A program made the translations under genes and the position numbers. The notes under the pieces were generated by a model that was not told where the DNA came from, searched no databases, and was given only the letters and a program-made list of their open reading frames with translations. DNA of 64,000 nt from Sphingomonadales bacterium (GTDB lineage: Bacteria > Pseudomonadota > Alphaproteobacteria > Sphingomonadales > Sphingomonadaceae). Numbering within the stretch: position 1 is the first letter of the stretch; every line of letters starts with the position of its first letter. The stretch is from positions 1,674,001-1,738,000 of the forward strand of contig JADJXT010000001.1 of assembly GCA_016720115.1 (NCBI GenBank), in the 5' to 3' direction. Of this stretch, positions 27,709 through 35,993 are shown piece by piece.

Positions 27709-30221
27709 AGCGAACCGGTCTTTTTCCCGGAAACTTCTGGAATCGATTCAAGCTCGACCTTTACGCGGTCAAGTTCCCGCTCAACCTGGGTGAAATAGTG
27801 CAATCCCTTTTCGCCAAACTCCGCCTCGGTGATTTTTTCGAGCCGACCACAGAGCGCGGATAGCTGCGCTGCGCCGATATTGTTCGACGCGCTTTTGAAT
27901 GCGTGCGCGGCAAAGCGGAAAAGCGCAGGATCATTATCTGCAATCGCCTTTTGCATGCTCGCGCTGCTTTCCATCGAATCCTCGATAAAGCCTTCGATCA
28001 TGCCCGCCATGAATTCGGCACCGCCGATAGATTGCAGATAAGCGATATGTTCGGCGTTAATAGCATTTTCCTCGCCGGTTTGCGCAAGGGACTTGTCGAT
28101 GGAAACGACAACCCGGAATGGATCCTGTGCCGGTTCGGGCAGCAAGCTGGCAGAAGGGGCCGAGCCGCAGCATTTGTCTATGGTTGACAGCAGCAACGCC
28201 GCATTGATCGGCTTTGTCAGCCGCAAGTCCATACCGGCGCCGAGACATCTCACTTCGGTTTCAGAGGTTGCGTCGGCCGTCACCCCGACAATTGGCAGGT
28301 GTGCACGATTGCCCTCAATCTGACGCCATATGAGGCAGGCATCGATCCCGTTCATCCTCGGCATGTTGACGTCGAGCAGCAATATGTCGAAACGTTCTTT
28401 TTCAAGAATTTCGAGCACTTCATCGCCGTCGCAGACAGAGGTGACCTTGTGGCCTGCCGCTTCAAGGATGGCCTGAAGGATGTTGCGATTGGTGCGATTG
28501 TCATCGGCCACCAGAACCGAGCGCGATACGCGTTCTGAAGTGCTTTGCAGGCTGTCTTCGACTCTGTCTTCGGCCTTGTCGTCGAAATGGGGCTTGTGGG
28601 CGAATGAACAGCCAATTCGGATTGCACTGCGCAATTCATTGAAGCCGGCATCTGCGGGAATTACGGTCGCAAATGCTGCGCGTAGCTCGATTTCGCCCAG
28701 ATCGGGTTCTTTGTCGTGCGATACCAGCACTGCTGCCACTTCCGCCTCGGCGAACGCCTTCCAGATTTCCGCCTCTGCATTGAAGGCACGGGCGACCCGA
28801 TCGTCAATTATGGCGATGTCAAAGCCGTTCAACTCAACCTCGGCCACCGATTTGTCCAACTCGCCTGCGTTTCTGCAGCTTATATTCTTTACCGTGTAGT
28901 TGCCCGCATTCTGTGCCTTGGCCAGAAGTTCGTTTTCGAACATGCCGAGCGCGAGAATCCGCACCGGTCTTTCGTTTGGAGCTTCCGCAACTGTTGCCTC
29001 TGCCTCAATGGCATTGACGGGGATCTCAACGGTAAAGGTGCTGCCCTGGCCGATAACGCTGGTAACCCCGATGCGGCCGCCAACCTGGGCAACTAGTTGT
29101 TTGCAGATGGCAAGCCCCAGACCCGTTCCGCCAAAGCGGTTCATCACCGTGTCGTCGGCCTGCTGGAAAGGTTCGAATATCTTTTCGACTGCGTCTGTAG
29201 CGATGCCGATGCCGGTATCGCTTACGCTGAACCACAATATGGTTTTGCCTTCGCCTTGGCGTAGGCCAGCATTGACCGAAACGGCACCGGATTCAGTGAA
29301 TTTGATGGCGTTGCCGGTCAGGTTGAGCAGGATGTTGCGGATAATGTCGGCAGGGCCATCAACCAACTGGTCGCTCATCGGTTCAGCGGCGATCTGCAGC
29401 GCGATAGACTTGTCATCGGCGCGCACCAGCATGATGTCGCGGATCTCGGTCAACAGACCGGTAATGCGGAGCGGACGGATGATGACCTGCGCCGAATTAC
29501 TGTCGCTCTTTGCAATCTGGATCAGTTGCTCGATCAGGTGCAGCAGGTGTTCACCGGCAAGTACGCTCGCCTCAACCATGTCGTGCTGGTTTTTGGGCAT
29601 CGCCATCTGGCGGAGGTGGTTGCCATAACCGATGATGGCATTCAGCGGCGTACGCAGTTCATGGCTCACGCTGGCAAGAAAATAGCCTTTGGCCCTGTTG
29701 GCCGCCTCGGCTTCTTCCTTCGCCTTTGAGAGTTTGCGAATGAGCGTCGAACAATAAGCCGGGATTACGATCAGTGCCAGCGTAAGGCTGTATCCCAGAA
29801 CCCGGTTTGGTTGCCAATAATCGGTCGTCATCACTACAGTGCCGAATACGCAAGCCGCCAAAATCGAGGCGAATACAAGATATCTTACGCCGTAGCGGAA
29901 ACCGTTGCCCAATATCACCCAAAGCAACATCGGGTAGAAGAATGACATGGTTTCGGTGGCGCGCATCATCACCGCGAACGCCATTCCGAAGTCGAGAATG
30001 ATTGCGGCAACCCAGCGCCATTCTTTGCGCCATATGCCCTTGTGTCGCATTGCGAACAGCGTGGCATTCAACGACAGATAGATAGCGAAAGCGGCAAGGA
30101 TGAAGCTATTATATGCGAGAAAGTAAAGCGCGATGCACGACGCCGCGCCCATGATCAGCCGGTTCAGCAGGATTTCCTGCTCGGGGGCCAGCGGGCTTTT
30201 GTTGGAGCGTGTGCGGCTCAT
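27705..30221 (-). CDS. RpfC-like hybrid sensor histidine kinase (TM-HisKA-HATPase-REC-HPt)
   Basis: The 838-residue inner-membrane kinase has five or six helices in residues 22-162, then a HisKA box (phospho-acceptor His187 in ASVSHELRTPLNAIIGYG) and an HATPase domain (NAIKFTESGAV, DTGIGI, FGGTGLGLAICKQL). A degenerate receiver-like stretch follows (about 430-560), then a true receiver (VLVADDNRTNRNI, LLLDVNMPRMNGIDA) and an HPt domain with His773 in AHAFKSASNNIGA. The membrane sensor without a periplasmic domain and the domain order match RpfC, the DSF sensor. Its ATG overlaps the stop of the GGDEF-EAL gene (ATGA), so both form one operon. Confidence 0.86.
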   Translation of the reverse strand: MSRTRSNKSPLAPEQEILLNRLIMGAASCIALYFLAYNSFILAAFAIYLSLNATLFAMRHKGIWRKEWRWVAAIILDFGMAFAVMMRATETMSFFYPMLLWVILGNGFRYGVRYLVFASILAACVFGTVVMTTDYWQPNRVLGYSLTLALIVIPAYCSTLIRKLSKAKEEAEAANRAKGYFLASVSHELRTPLNAIIGYGNHLRQMAMPKNQHDMVEASVLAGEHLLHLIEQLIQIAKSDSNSAQVIIRPLRITGLLTEIRDIMLVRADDKSIALQIAAEPMSDQLVDGPADIIRNILLNLTGNAIKFTESGAVSVNAGLRQGEGKTILWFSVSDTGIGIATDAVEKIFEPFQQADDTVMNRFGGTGLGLAICKQLVAQVGGRIGVTSVIGQGSTFTVEIPVNAIEAEATVAEAPNERPVRILALGMFENELLAKAQNAGNYTVKNISCRNAGELDKSVAEVELNGFDIAIIDDRVARAFNAEAEIWKAFAEAEVAAVLVSHDKEPDLGEIELRAAFATVIPADAGFNELRSAIRIGCSFAHKPHFDDKAEDRVEDSLQSTSERVSRSVLVADDNRTNRNILQAILEAAGHKVTSVCDGDEVLEILEKERFDILLLDVNMPRMNGIDACLIWRQIEGNRAHLPIVGVTADATSETEVRCLGAGMDLRLTKPINAALLLSTIDKCCGSAPSASLLPEPAQDPFRVVVSIDKSLAQTGEENAINAEHIAYLQSIGGAEFMAGMIEGFIEDSMESSASMQKAIADNDPALFRFAAHAFKSASNNIGAAQLSALCGRLEKITEAEFGEKGLHYFTQVERELDRVKVELESIPEVSGKKTGSL

Positions 30222-32347
30222 GGTTGCACCGCCGCAGCTTCCGGGCCGAAAATTGTCCGCAAATGTTCGACGGACAGCGACCTGCCGAAAAGATAGCCTT
30301 GCAGTTCGTCACAACCAGACGCACGCAGAAGCATCTGCTGCGCCTCGGTTTCGACGCCTTCGGCAACGACGCGCATATTGAGCGCGTGCGCGAGATGGCC
30401 GATTGTCGAGATGATTGCCCGATCGGTTGCGGAATGTTCAATCCGTGCGACAAAAGTCTGATCGATTTTCAAGCGGTTGGCAGGAAGATCGCGCAAATAT
30501 TGGAGCGATGAGTAGCCGGTGCCGAAATCATCGATCGAGAGTTCGATGCCGTGAAGGCGCAGGTTGCGCAGTTGGTCCATCAGCTGTGAGCTTTGGTCAA
30601 GCAGCAGTTCTTCGGTAATCTCGACGACAATCTGTCCCGGATCGATATTATATTGCGCAATCTTGGTGAGGATTTCTTCGCACAATTTTCCGGAGTGGAA
30701 CTGGCGCGGTGAAACATTGATCGCGATATGCGGCAGCACAATGCCTTCCTTGCCGAAGTCGGCAATCTGACGGCACACTGCGTCGATAACCCACTGCCCA
30801 ATTCGTTCGATCAGCCCCGAATCGTTTGCAATGCGCATGAAATCATTCGGCATCAGCCGTCCGCGCGTCGGGTGCTGCCACCGCAATAGAGCCTCCAGAC
30901 CGGCATATGCGCCGTTCTGGGCCTCTACAATCGGCTGATATTCGAGGAACAGCTCGTCATTGTCGATGGCGCGGCGCAGGTCTGCTTCGACGTCTGCGTT
31001 GAATTGGGCAATCTGGTTCAGTTTCGGCGAAAAGAAGCAATGGCGGTTTCTGCCACTCGATTTGGCCTCATACATGGCAAGGTCGGCCAAGCGCAGCAGT
31101 TCATCAGGCGAATTGCCGTCGTCCGGAATCATGGCAACGCCGACGCTGGCGCCGATCAACTGGTCAGCGTCGCCTATCGCATATGCCTTGCCGATTTGTC
31201 CCAAAAGGTGGTGGCACTTGCTGCTGACGTCTTCCGGGCTGGCAACATCCCTCAAGATGATCGCAAATTCGTCGCCGCCGATGCGGGCTGCCAGTTCATT
31301 TGCGTCCAGGGCACTGCTGATACGTTCCGACACCTGGCGCAGCAATGTATCGCCCGCCTGGTGGCCGCGTGTGTCGTTGATGACCTTGAACCGGTCAAGA
31401 TCAACCAGCAACAATGCGGACTTGCCGCCACCAGCGATACATTCGTCGATGGTCTGACGCATATGCTCGGCCAGCAGCGCACGATTGGGCAGCCCTGTGA
31501 GCAGATCGTGCAGTGCCAGATGCGCCCTGTGTTCCTCAGCGAATTTACGCGCCGTGATATCGACGGCTGACGTCAGGACCCCGATTACCTGTCCATCCTT
31601 GTTGAGCAACGGCGATTTGTTGCAATGAAATGTCAGCTGCACGCCGTCACTGACATATACCTCTTCATAATTTGGTATCGACTGCGCGCCTTCGATGATG
31701 AGGGCATTGCGGCGTTTCTCGCGCTCGGCGAGCTGTGGTTCGAAAATGTCGCCGATCGAACGGCCGACAAGCTGGTCAGTGTCCTCACCCAGCATTGCTG
31801 ATTGATAGTTGTTGATAAACAGTATCTTGCCATTGCGATCGGTCGCAATAATCATGACGGGTGTTGTGTCGATGATCTGTTCGAGCATCGACTTGCCGCT
31901 TGATTGCGCGCTCCGCTCATCGCCAGTTGCTGCGGAAAGCGCCGTGCGCTTTTCCAGTTCGATGCGCTTGCGATGCTGCCCGATGAGTAACTCTGCCCGT
32001 TCCTTGAACTCCGCATGGGTAACAGGGCTCTGCAGGAAATCGGTGGCCCCCGCATCGAGCGCCGCAATGCGACATTCGCGGTCCTGCCGCGCAGTAATTA
32101 CAATGGCGGGAATAGCGTGGCCGTCCGGTCGGCTGCGGATTTGCCGGATAAAGTCCGCACCGGTCATTTCGGGCATGCGGTAGTCAACAATCAGCAGATC
32201 GGCTGTCTCATGTTCCAGCCAGGCAAGCGCTTCTTTGGCGCTTTGGAAGCAGACCGATGTGAATCCTGCACCCATCATGGAGACGAATTGCGCGTAAATG
32301 CGCAGATTCGTTGATCTGTCGTCCACAATGACTATGCGCGCGTGCAT
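30218..32347 (-). CDS. Response regulator with PAS, GGDEF and EAL domains (c-di-GMP turnover)
   Basis: The 709-residue protein has a receiver (phospho-Asp55 in LLIVDYRMPEMTG), a PAS domain (about 150-270), a GGDEF domain with intact RIGGDEFAI, and an EAL domain with LEALLRWQHP, DDFGTGYSSLQYL and VVAEGVET. Both catalytic cores look active, so it could make or degrade c-di-GMP. The inhibitory I-site position is DANE rather than RxxD, so product inhibition at that site is not expected. It is first in an operon with the RpfC-like kinase, the place that the HD-GYP protein RpfG holds in Xanthomonas, and is probably its phosphorylation target. Confidence 0.9.
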   Translation of the reverse strand: MHARIVIVDDRSTNLRIYAQFVSMMGAGFTSVCFQSAKEALAWLEHETADLLIVDYRMPEMTGADFIRQIRSRPDGHAIPAIVITARQDRECRIAALDAGATDFLQSPVTHAEFKERAELLIGQHRKRIELEKRTALSAATGDERSAQSSGKSMLEQIIDTTPVMIIATDRNGKILFINNYQSAMLGEDTDQLVGRSIGDIFEPQLAEREKRRNALIIEGAQSIPNYEEVYVSDGVQLTFHCNKSPLLNKDGQVIGVLTSAVDITARKFAEEHRAHLALHDLLTGLPNRALLAEHMRQTIDECIAGGGKSALLLVDLDRFKVINDTRGHQAGDTLLRQVSERISSALDANELAARIGGDEFAIILRDVASPEDVSSKCHHLLGQIGKAYAIGDADQLIGASVGVAMIPDDGNSPDELLRLADLAMYEAKSSGRNRHCFFSPKLNQIAQFNADVEADLRRAIDNDELFLEYQPIVEAQNGAYAGLEALLRWQHPTRGRLMPNDFMRIANDSGLIERIGQWVIDAVCRQIADFGKEGIVLPHIAINVSPRQFHSGKLCEEILTKIAQYNIDPGQIVVEITEELLLDQSSQLMDQLRNLRLHGIELSIDDFGTGYSSLQYLRDLPANRLKIDQTFVARIEHSATDRAIISTIGHLAHALNMRVVAEGVETEAQQMLLRASGCDELQGYLFGRSLSVEHLRTIFGPEAAAVQP

Positions 32348-32419
32348 AGCCTTCGCGATAACGTTCCATCCTCAAGGAATGGTTAACCGCCGGGATAGTT
32401 TGTGCCAAAATGGAGCAAA

Positions 32420-32496
32420 TGGTCGGGGAAAGAGGATTCGAACCTCCGGCCCCTGCCTCCCGAAGACAGTGCTCTACCAGGCTGAGCTATTCCCCG
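32420..32496 (-). tRNA. tRNA-Pro (anticodon CGG)
   Basis: A 77-base tRNA on the minus strand. The acceptor arms CGGGGAA and TTCCCCG pair fully, and the 3' CCA is encoded. The anticodon stem-loop is CTGTC-TTCGGGA-GGCAG (CGG, reading CCG). The T arm contains GGTTCGAATCC. Confidence 0.95.
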
Positions 32497-32656
32497 ACCG
32501 ATGCTTGAAGCCGGTGCAGGACCGGCAAGGCAGGCGGTGCCTATAGAAGGCCGTTTCCGGCCTTTCAAGCGTAAAGATGCAATAATCTGGCCATTGCCGC
32601 CGGGCCGTTGTGCTAATAGCTTAATACTGCACAGACTCGACGGGAAGGCGCTGTGA

Positions 32657-33580
32657 ATGAGCCATTATGAAGACCAGTATCTGGACCTGATGCGCCGCAT
32701 CTGGACCGAAGGCGCGGTGCAGGAGGATCGCACCGGCGTGGGCACGCGCTCATTATTCGGCGCGACCATGCGCTTTTCGCTGGCCAACAGCGCCATTCCC
32801 TTGCTGACCACAAAGCGGATATTCTGGAAAACAGCGGCACGGGAGATGCTCTGGTTCCTCACCGGCGACACCAATATCCGCAACCTGTTGAAACAGAAGG
32901 TGCGTATCTGGACTGATTGGCCGCTTGAACGCTATCGGCGCGAAACCGGCGAGGCGATCTCGCAAGAGGAATTCGAACAGCGCATCGTTGACGATATCAA
33001 CTTCGCTGAAAAATGGGGCGATCTTGGCCCTGTTTATGGCGCGCAATGGGTAAACTGGCCCAGATATGAGGATGCAGGGCAGGGGCTGTATCGCCGCGCG
33101 GAAAAAGGCATCAACCAGATCGAATTGCTGGTCGAAAGCCTGAAGAATAATCCGGGTTCGCGTCGACACATCTTCGAAGGCTGGAATGTCGCCGAACTGG
33201 ATCGGATGGCATTGCCACCCTGCCACAAAACCTATCAGTTTCACGTCGCCGATGGCGTATTGAGCGGGCTGCTTTTCCAGCGCTCGTGCGATTTGGGGCT
33301 GGGCTTCGGTTTCAACGTCTTTGCCGCATCGATGCTGATCAGGATGTTGGCGCAGCAATGCGGTTATGAACCCGGCGAACTGATCTGGCAGGGTGGGGAT
33401 GTGCACCTTTACCTCAACCATGCAGAGTTGGTCGAAGAGCAATTGTCGCGCACGCCTGCAGGCGATCCCAGGCTGCACCTGCTGCGGAAGCCCGACAATA
33501 TTTTCGGCTATGAGATCGAAGATTTCGAAGTGCTCGACTACCACCCGCAAGCCCATATTTCCGCGCCAGTAGCAGTATAG
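32657..33580 (+). CDS. thyA: Thymidylate synthase
   Basis: ThyA methylates dUMP to dTMP with 5,10-methylene-tetrahydrofolate. The 307-residue protein has a standard N-terminus (YLDLMRRIWTEGAVQEDRTG), the catalytic cysteine motif ALPPCHKTYQFHV, FQRSCDLGLGFGFNVF, and the C-terminal HPQAHISAPVAV. Length is a little above the E. coli enzyme because of a central insertion, present also in related bacterial forms. No dihydrofolate reductase gene follows, and the next genes are a separate unit. Confidence 0.97.
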   Translation: MSHYEDQYLDLMRRIWTEGAVQEDRTGVGTRSLFGATMRFSLANSAIPLLTTKRIFWKTAAREMLWFLTGDTNIRNLLKQKVRIWTDWPLERYRRETGEAISQEEFEQRIVDDINFAEKWGDLGPVYGAQWVNWPRYEDAGQGLYRRAEKGINQIELLVESLKNNPGSRRHIFEGWNVAELDRMALPPCHKTYQFHVADGVLSGLLFQRSCDLGLGFGFNVFAASMLIRMLAQQCGYEPGELIWQGGDVHLYLNHAELVEEQLSRTPAGDPRLHLLRKPDNIFGYEIEDFEVLDYHPQAHISAPVAV

Positions 33581-33597
33581 GTCAGCTATATTGACCT
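33579..33597. promoter_or_regulatory. Inverted repeat between thyA and the BCKDH operon
   Basis: AGGTCA (33579-33584) and TGACCT (33592-33597) form a perfect 6-base palindrome around a 7-base centre, overlapping the thyA stop codon. It lies about 90 bases before the E1-alpha start in an AT-rich stretch. It might be an operator for the dehydrogenase operon (Lrp/BkdR-type control is common) or part of a thyA transcript end. Confidence 0.35.
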
Positions 33598-33683
33598 AAA
33601 AAGGAGTTTGAAATATTCTAACAAGAGCGGACAATAATCAAATGTGATTCGCGTGGAGCCCTGTGAGGGAACGAGAGGAAGCG

Positions 33684-34967
33684 ATGACAAGCAAAAAGTC
33701 CAATCTTGCGCCGTTGCGGCTGCACATACCGGAACCCAAATTCCGCCCCGGCGATGAGGCGGATTTCAGCGATATTTCGATTCCAGCAATAGACGCGATT
33801 GCGCGACCGGACGAGGCGTCGGTGCCCGCTGACATCCATTCGCTGGCTTTCGGGCTGGTTCGCGTGCTCGACAATGACCATCAGGCGAAGGGCAGCTGGA
33901 ATCCCAATCTGGATGCAGGGCAATTGCGGCTGATGCTTCGCAACATGATGCTCACCCGGGCTTTCGATGATCGCATGTTTCGTGCCCAGCGGCAGGGCAA
34001 AACCAGTTTCTACATGAAATCGACGGGTGAGGAGGCGACTTCGGTAGCAACCGCAATGGCACTCGCCAGCGACGACATGTGCTTTCCCAGCTATCGCCAG
34101 CAAGGTATTTTGCTGACGCGCGGCTATCCGATCGTGCGGATGATGAACCAGATCTATTCGAACAGCCAGGATCATCTGAAGGGCCGCCAATTGCCCATCA
34201 TGTATTCGGCACCCGAACACAGCTTTTTCACGATTTCGGGCAATTTGGCGACGCAATATCCGCAAGCAGTTGGCTGGGCGATGGCCAGCGCTTCACGCGG
34301 CGATACGCGGATTTCGGCTGTATGGTGCGGCGAAGGTTCGACCGCTGAGGGCGATTTCCACAGCGCGATGACCTTTGCTGCGGTCTATAATGCGCCGGTG
34401 ATCCTGCAGGTGGTGAACAACCAATGGGCGATTTCCTCCTTTTCCGGCATTGCAGGTGGTGAGCGTACCACCTTTGCGGCGCGCGGATTGGGCTATGGCA
34501 TCGCCTCGCTGCGTGTTGATGGGAACGATCCACTGGCCGTCTATGCCGCGATGCGCTGGGCCGCGGATCGGGCGCGGACCAACAACGGCCCGACCTTCAT
34601 CGAATATTTCACCTATCGCGCTGAGGGCCATTCAACCTCGGACGATCCCGGTGCCTACCGTGCAGCGAAGGAGTTCGAGAAATGGCCACTCGGCGATCCG
34701 GTCGACCGGTTGAAGAAGCATCTCATCCTGCTCGGCGAATGGAGCGAGGAGCAGCATCAGGCGCAGCATGAAGAGCTGGCCGATCTGGTCAAGAAAACAC
34801 AGAAAGAGGCGGAGGCCAACGGCATATTGGGGCATGGCATGCACCAGCCGTTCGAGACAATGTTCGAGGATGTTTTCGAGGAAATGCCCTGGCATCTCAA
34901 GGAGCAATGCGACCAGATGGTTGCCGAGCAATATCGCAAATTCGGCCCAGAGTGGGAGCCGAAGTGA
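33684..34967 (+). CDS. bkdA1: Branched-chain 2-oxoacid dehydrogenase E1 component, alpha subunit
   Basis: E1-alpha carries the thiamine-diphosphate decarboxylation site for 2-oxo acids from Val, Leu and Ile. The 427-residue protein has FYMKSTGEEATSVA, the ThDP motif GEGSTAEGDFHSAMTFAAVY followed by NNQWAISS, and the phosphorylation-loop-like TYRAEGHSTSDDPGAYR. The long N-terminus (about 75 residues) is typical of the branched-chain type as opposed to pyruvate E1. The ATG start at 33684 follows GAGAGGAAGCG. Its stop overlaps the E1-beta start. Confidence 0.93.
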   Translation: MTSKKSNLAPLRLHIPEPKFRPGDEADFSDISIPAIDAIARPDEASVPADIHSLAFGLVRVLDNDHQAKGSWNPNLDAGQLRLMLRNMMLTRAFDDRMFRAQRQGKTSFYMKSTGEEATSVATAMALASDDMCFPSYRQQGILLTRGYPIVRMMNQIYSNSQDHLKGRQLPIMYSAPEHSFFTISGNLATQYPQAVGWAMASASRGDTRISAVWCGEGSTAEGDFHSAMTFAAVYNAPVILQVVNNQWAISSFSGIAGGERTTFAARGLGYGIASLRVDGNDPLAVYAAMRWAADRARTNNGPTFIEYFTYRAEGHSTSDDPGAYRAAKEFEKWPLGDPVDRLKKHLILLGEWSEEQHQAQHEELADLVKKTQKEAEANGILGHGMHQPFETMFEDVFEEMPWHLKEQCDQMVAEQYRKFGPEWEPK

Positions 34968-35989
34968 TGGGCAGCACCAAAACGATGAACATGATCGAGG
35001 CGATCAACAGCGCGCTCGACATCATGCTGGAACGCGATCCTGACGTTGTCCTGATGGGTGAGGATATCGGCTATTTCGGCGGTGTTTTTCGCGCCACTGC
35101 TGGCTTGCAGGCCAAGCATGGTAAAACCCGTGTATTTGATACACCGATCAGTGAATGTGGCATCATTGGCGCAGGCGTGGGCATGGCCGCCTATGGCTTG
35201 CGACCGGTGCCCGAAATCCAGTTTGCCGATTATATCTATCCCGGGCTTGATCAACTGGTCAGCGAAGCGGCGCGTTTGCGTTATCGTTCTGCCGGCGACT
35301 TCATCTGCCCGATGACCGTGCGTTCGCCTTTTGGCGGCGGCATTTTCGGCGGACAGACGCACAGCCAATCGCCGGAAAGCCTGTTCACGCATGTCTGCGG
35401 CATCAAGACGGTGGTGCCCTCCAATCCCCATGACGCCAAGGGGCTGCTGATCGCCGCGATTGAGGATAATGACCCCGTGATCTTCTTTGAGCCCAAGCGT
35501 ATCTATAACGGACCTTTCAGTGGCTATTATGACCGTCCTGTCGAACCCTGGTCGAAACATGCGGCAAGCGATGTCCCCGAAGGCTATTATCGCATCGAAT
35601 TGGGCAAGGCTGGTATCGTCCGTGAAGGCGAAGCGCTCACCATCCTGACTTACGGCACTATGGTGCATGTGGTGCAGACCGTGGTTGCCGAATTACGCGT
35701 CGACGCTGAGATTGTCGACTTAAGAACACTTCTACCATTAGATGTGGATACTATTGAAGAATCAGCAAAAAAGACCGGTCGATGTCTCGTGGTTCACGAA
35801 GCTACACGCACCAGCGGTTTCGGTGCGGAACTGGCCGCACTCGTGCAGGAACGCTGCTTCTATCACCTCGAAGCGCCGGTCGAACGCGTCACCGGCTTTG
35901 ATACGCCTTATCCGCACAGCCTCGAATGGGCCTATTTCCCCGGTCCGGTTCGCATTGCCGGTGCAATTGAAAAGATCATGAAGGACTGA
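34967..35989 (+). CDS. bkdA2: Branched-chain 2-oxoacid dehydrogenase E1 component, beta subunit
   Basis: The 340-residue partner of E1-alpha has MIEAINSALDIMLERDP, VVLMGEDIGYFGGVFRATAG, TPISECGIIGAGVGMAAYGL and a C-terminal transketolase-C domain (VDLRTLLPLDVDTIEES, VVHEATRTSGFGAELAA). These are hallmarks of the BCKDH/PDH beta subunit; the operon context and the alpha sequence favour the branched-chain enzyme. It is encoded with an overlap to E1-alpha and 4 bases before E2. Confidence 0.94.
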   Translation: MGSTKTMNMIEAINSALDIMLERDPDVVLMGEDIGYFGGVFRATAGLQAKHGKTRVFDTPISECGIIGAGVGMAAYGLRPVPEIQFADYIYPGLDQLVSEAARLRYRSAGDFICPMTVRSPFGGGIFGGQTHSQSPESLFTHVCGIKTVVPSNPHDAKGLLIAAIEDNDPVIFFEPKRIYNGPFSGYYDRPVEPWSKHAASDVPEGYYRIELGKAGIVREGEALTILTYGTMVHVVQTVVAELRVDAEIVDLRTLLPLDVDTIEESAKKTGRCLVVHEATRTSGFGAELAALVQERCFYHLEAPVERVTGFDTPYPHSLEWAYFPGPVRIAGAIEKIMKD

Positions 35990-35993
35990 CGCC

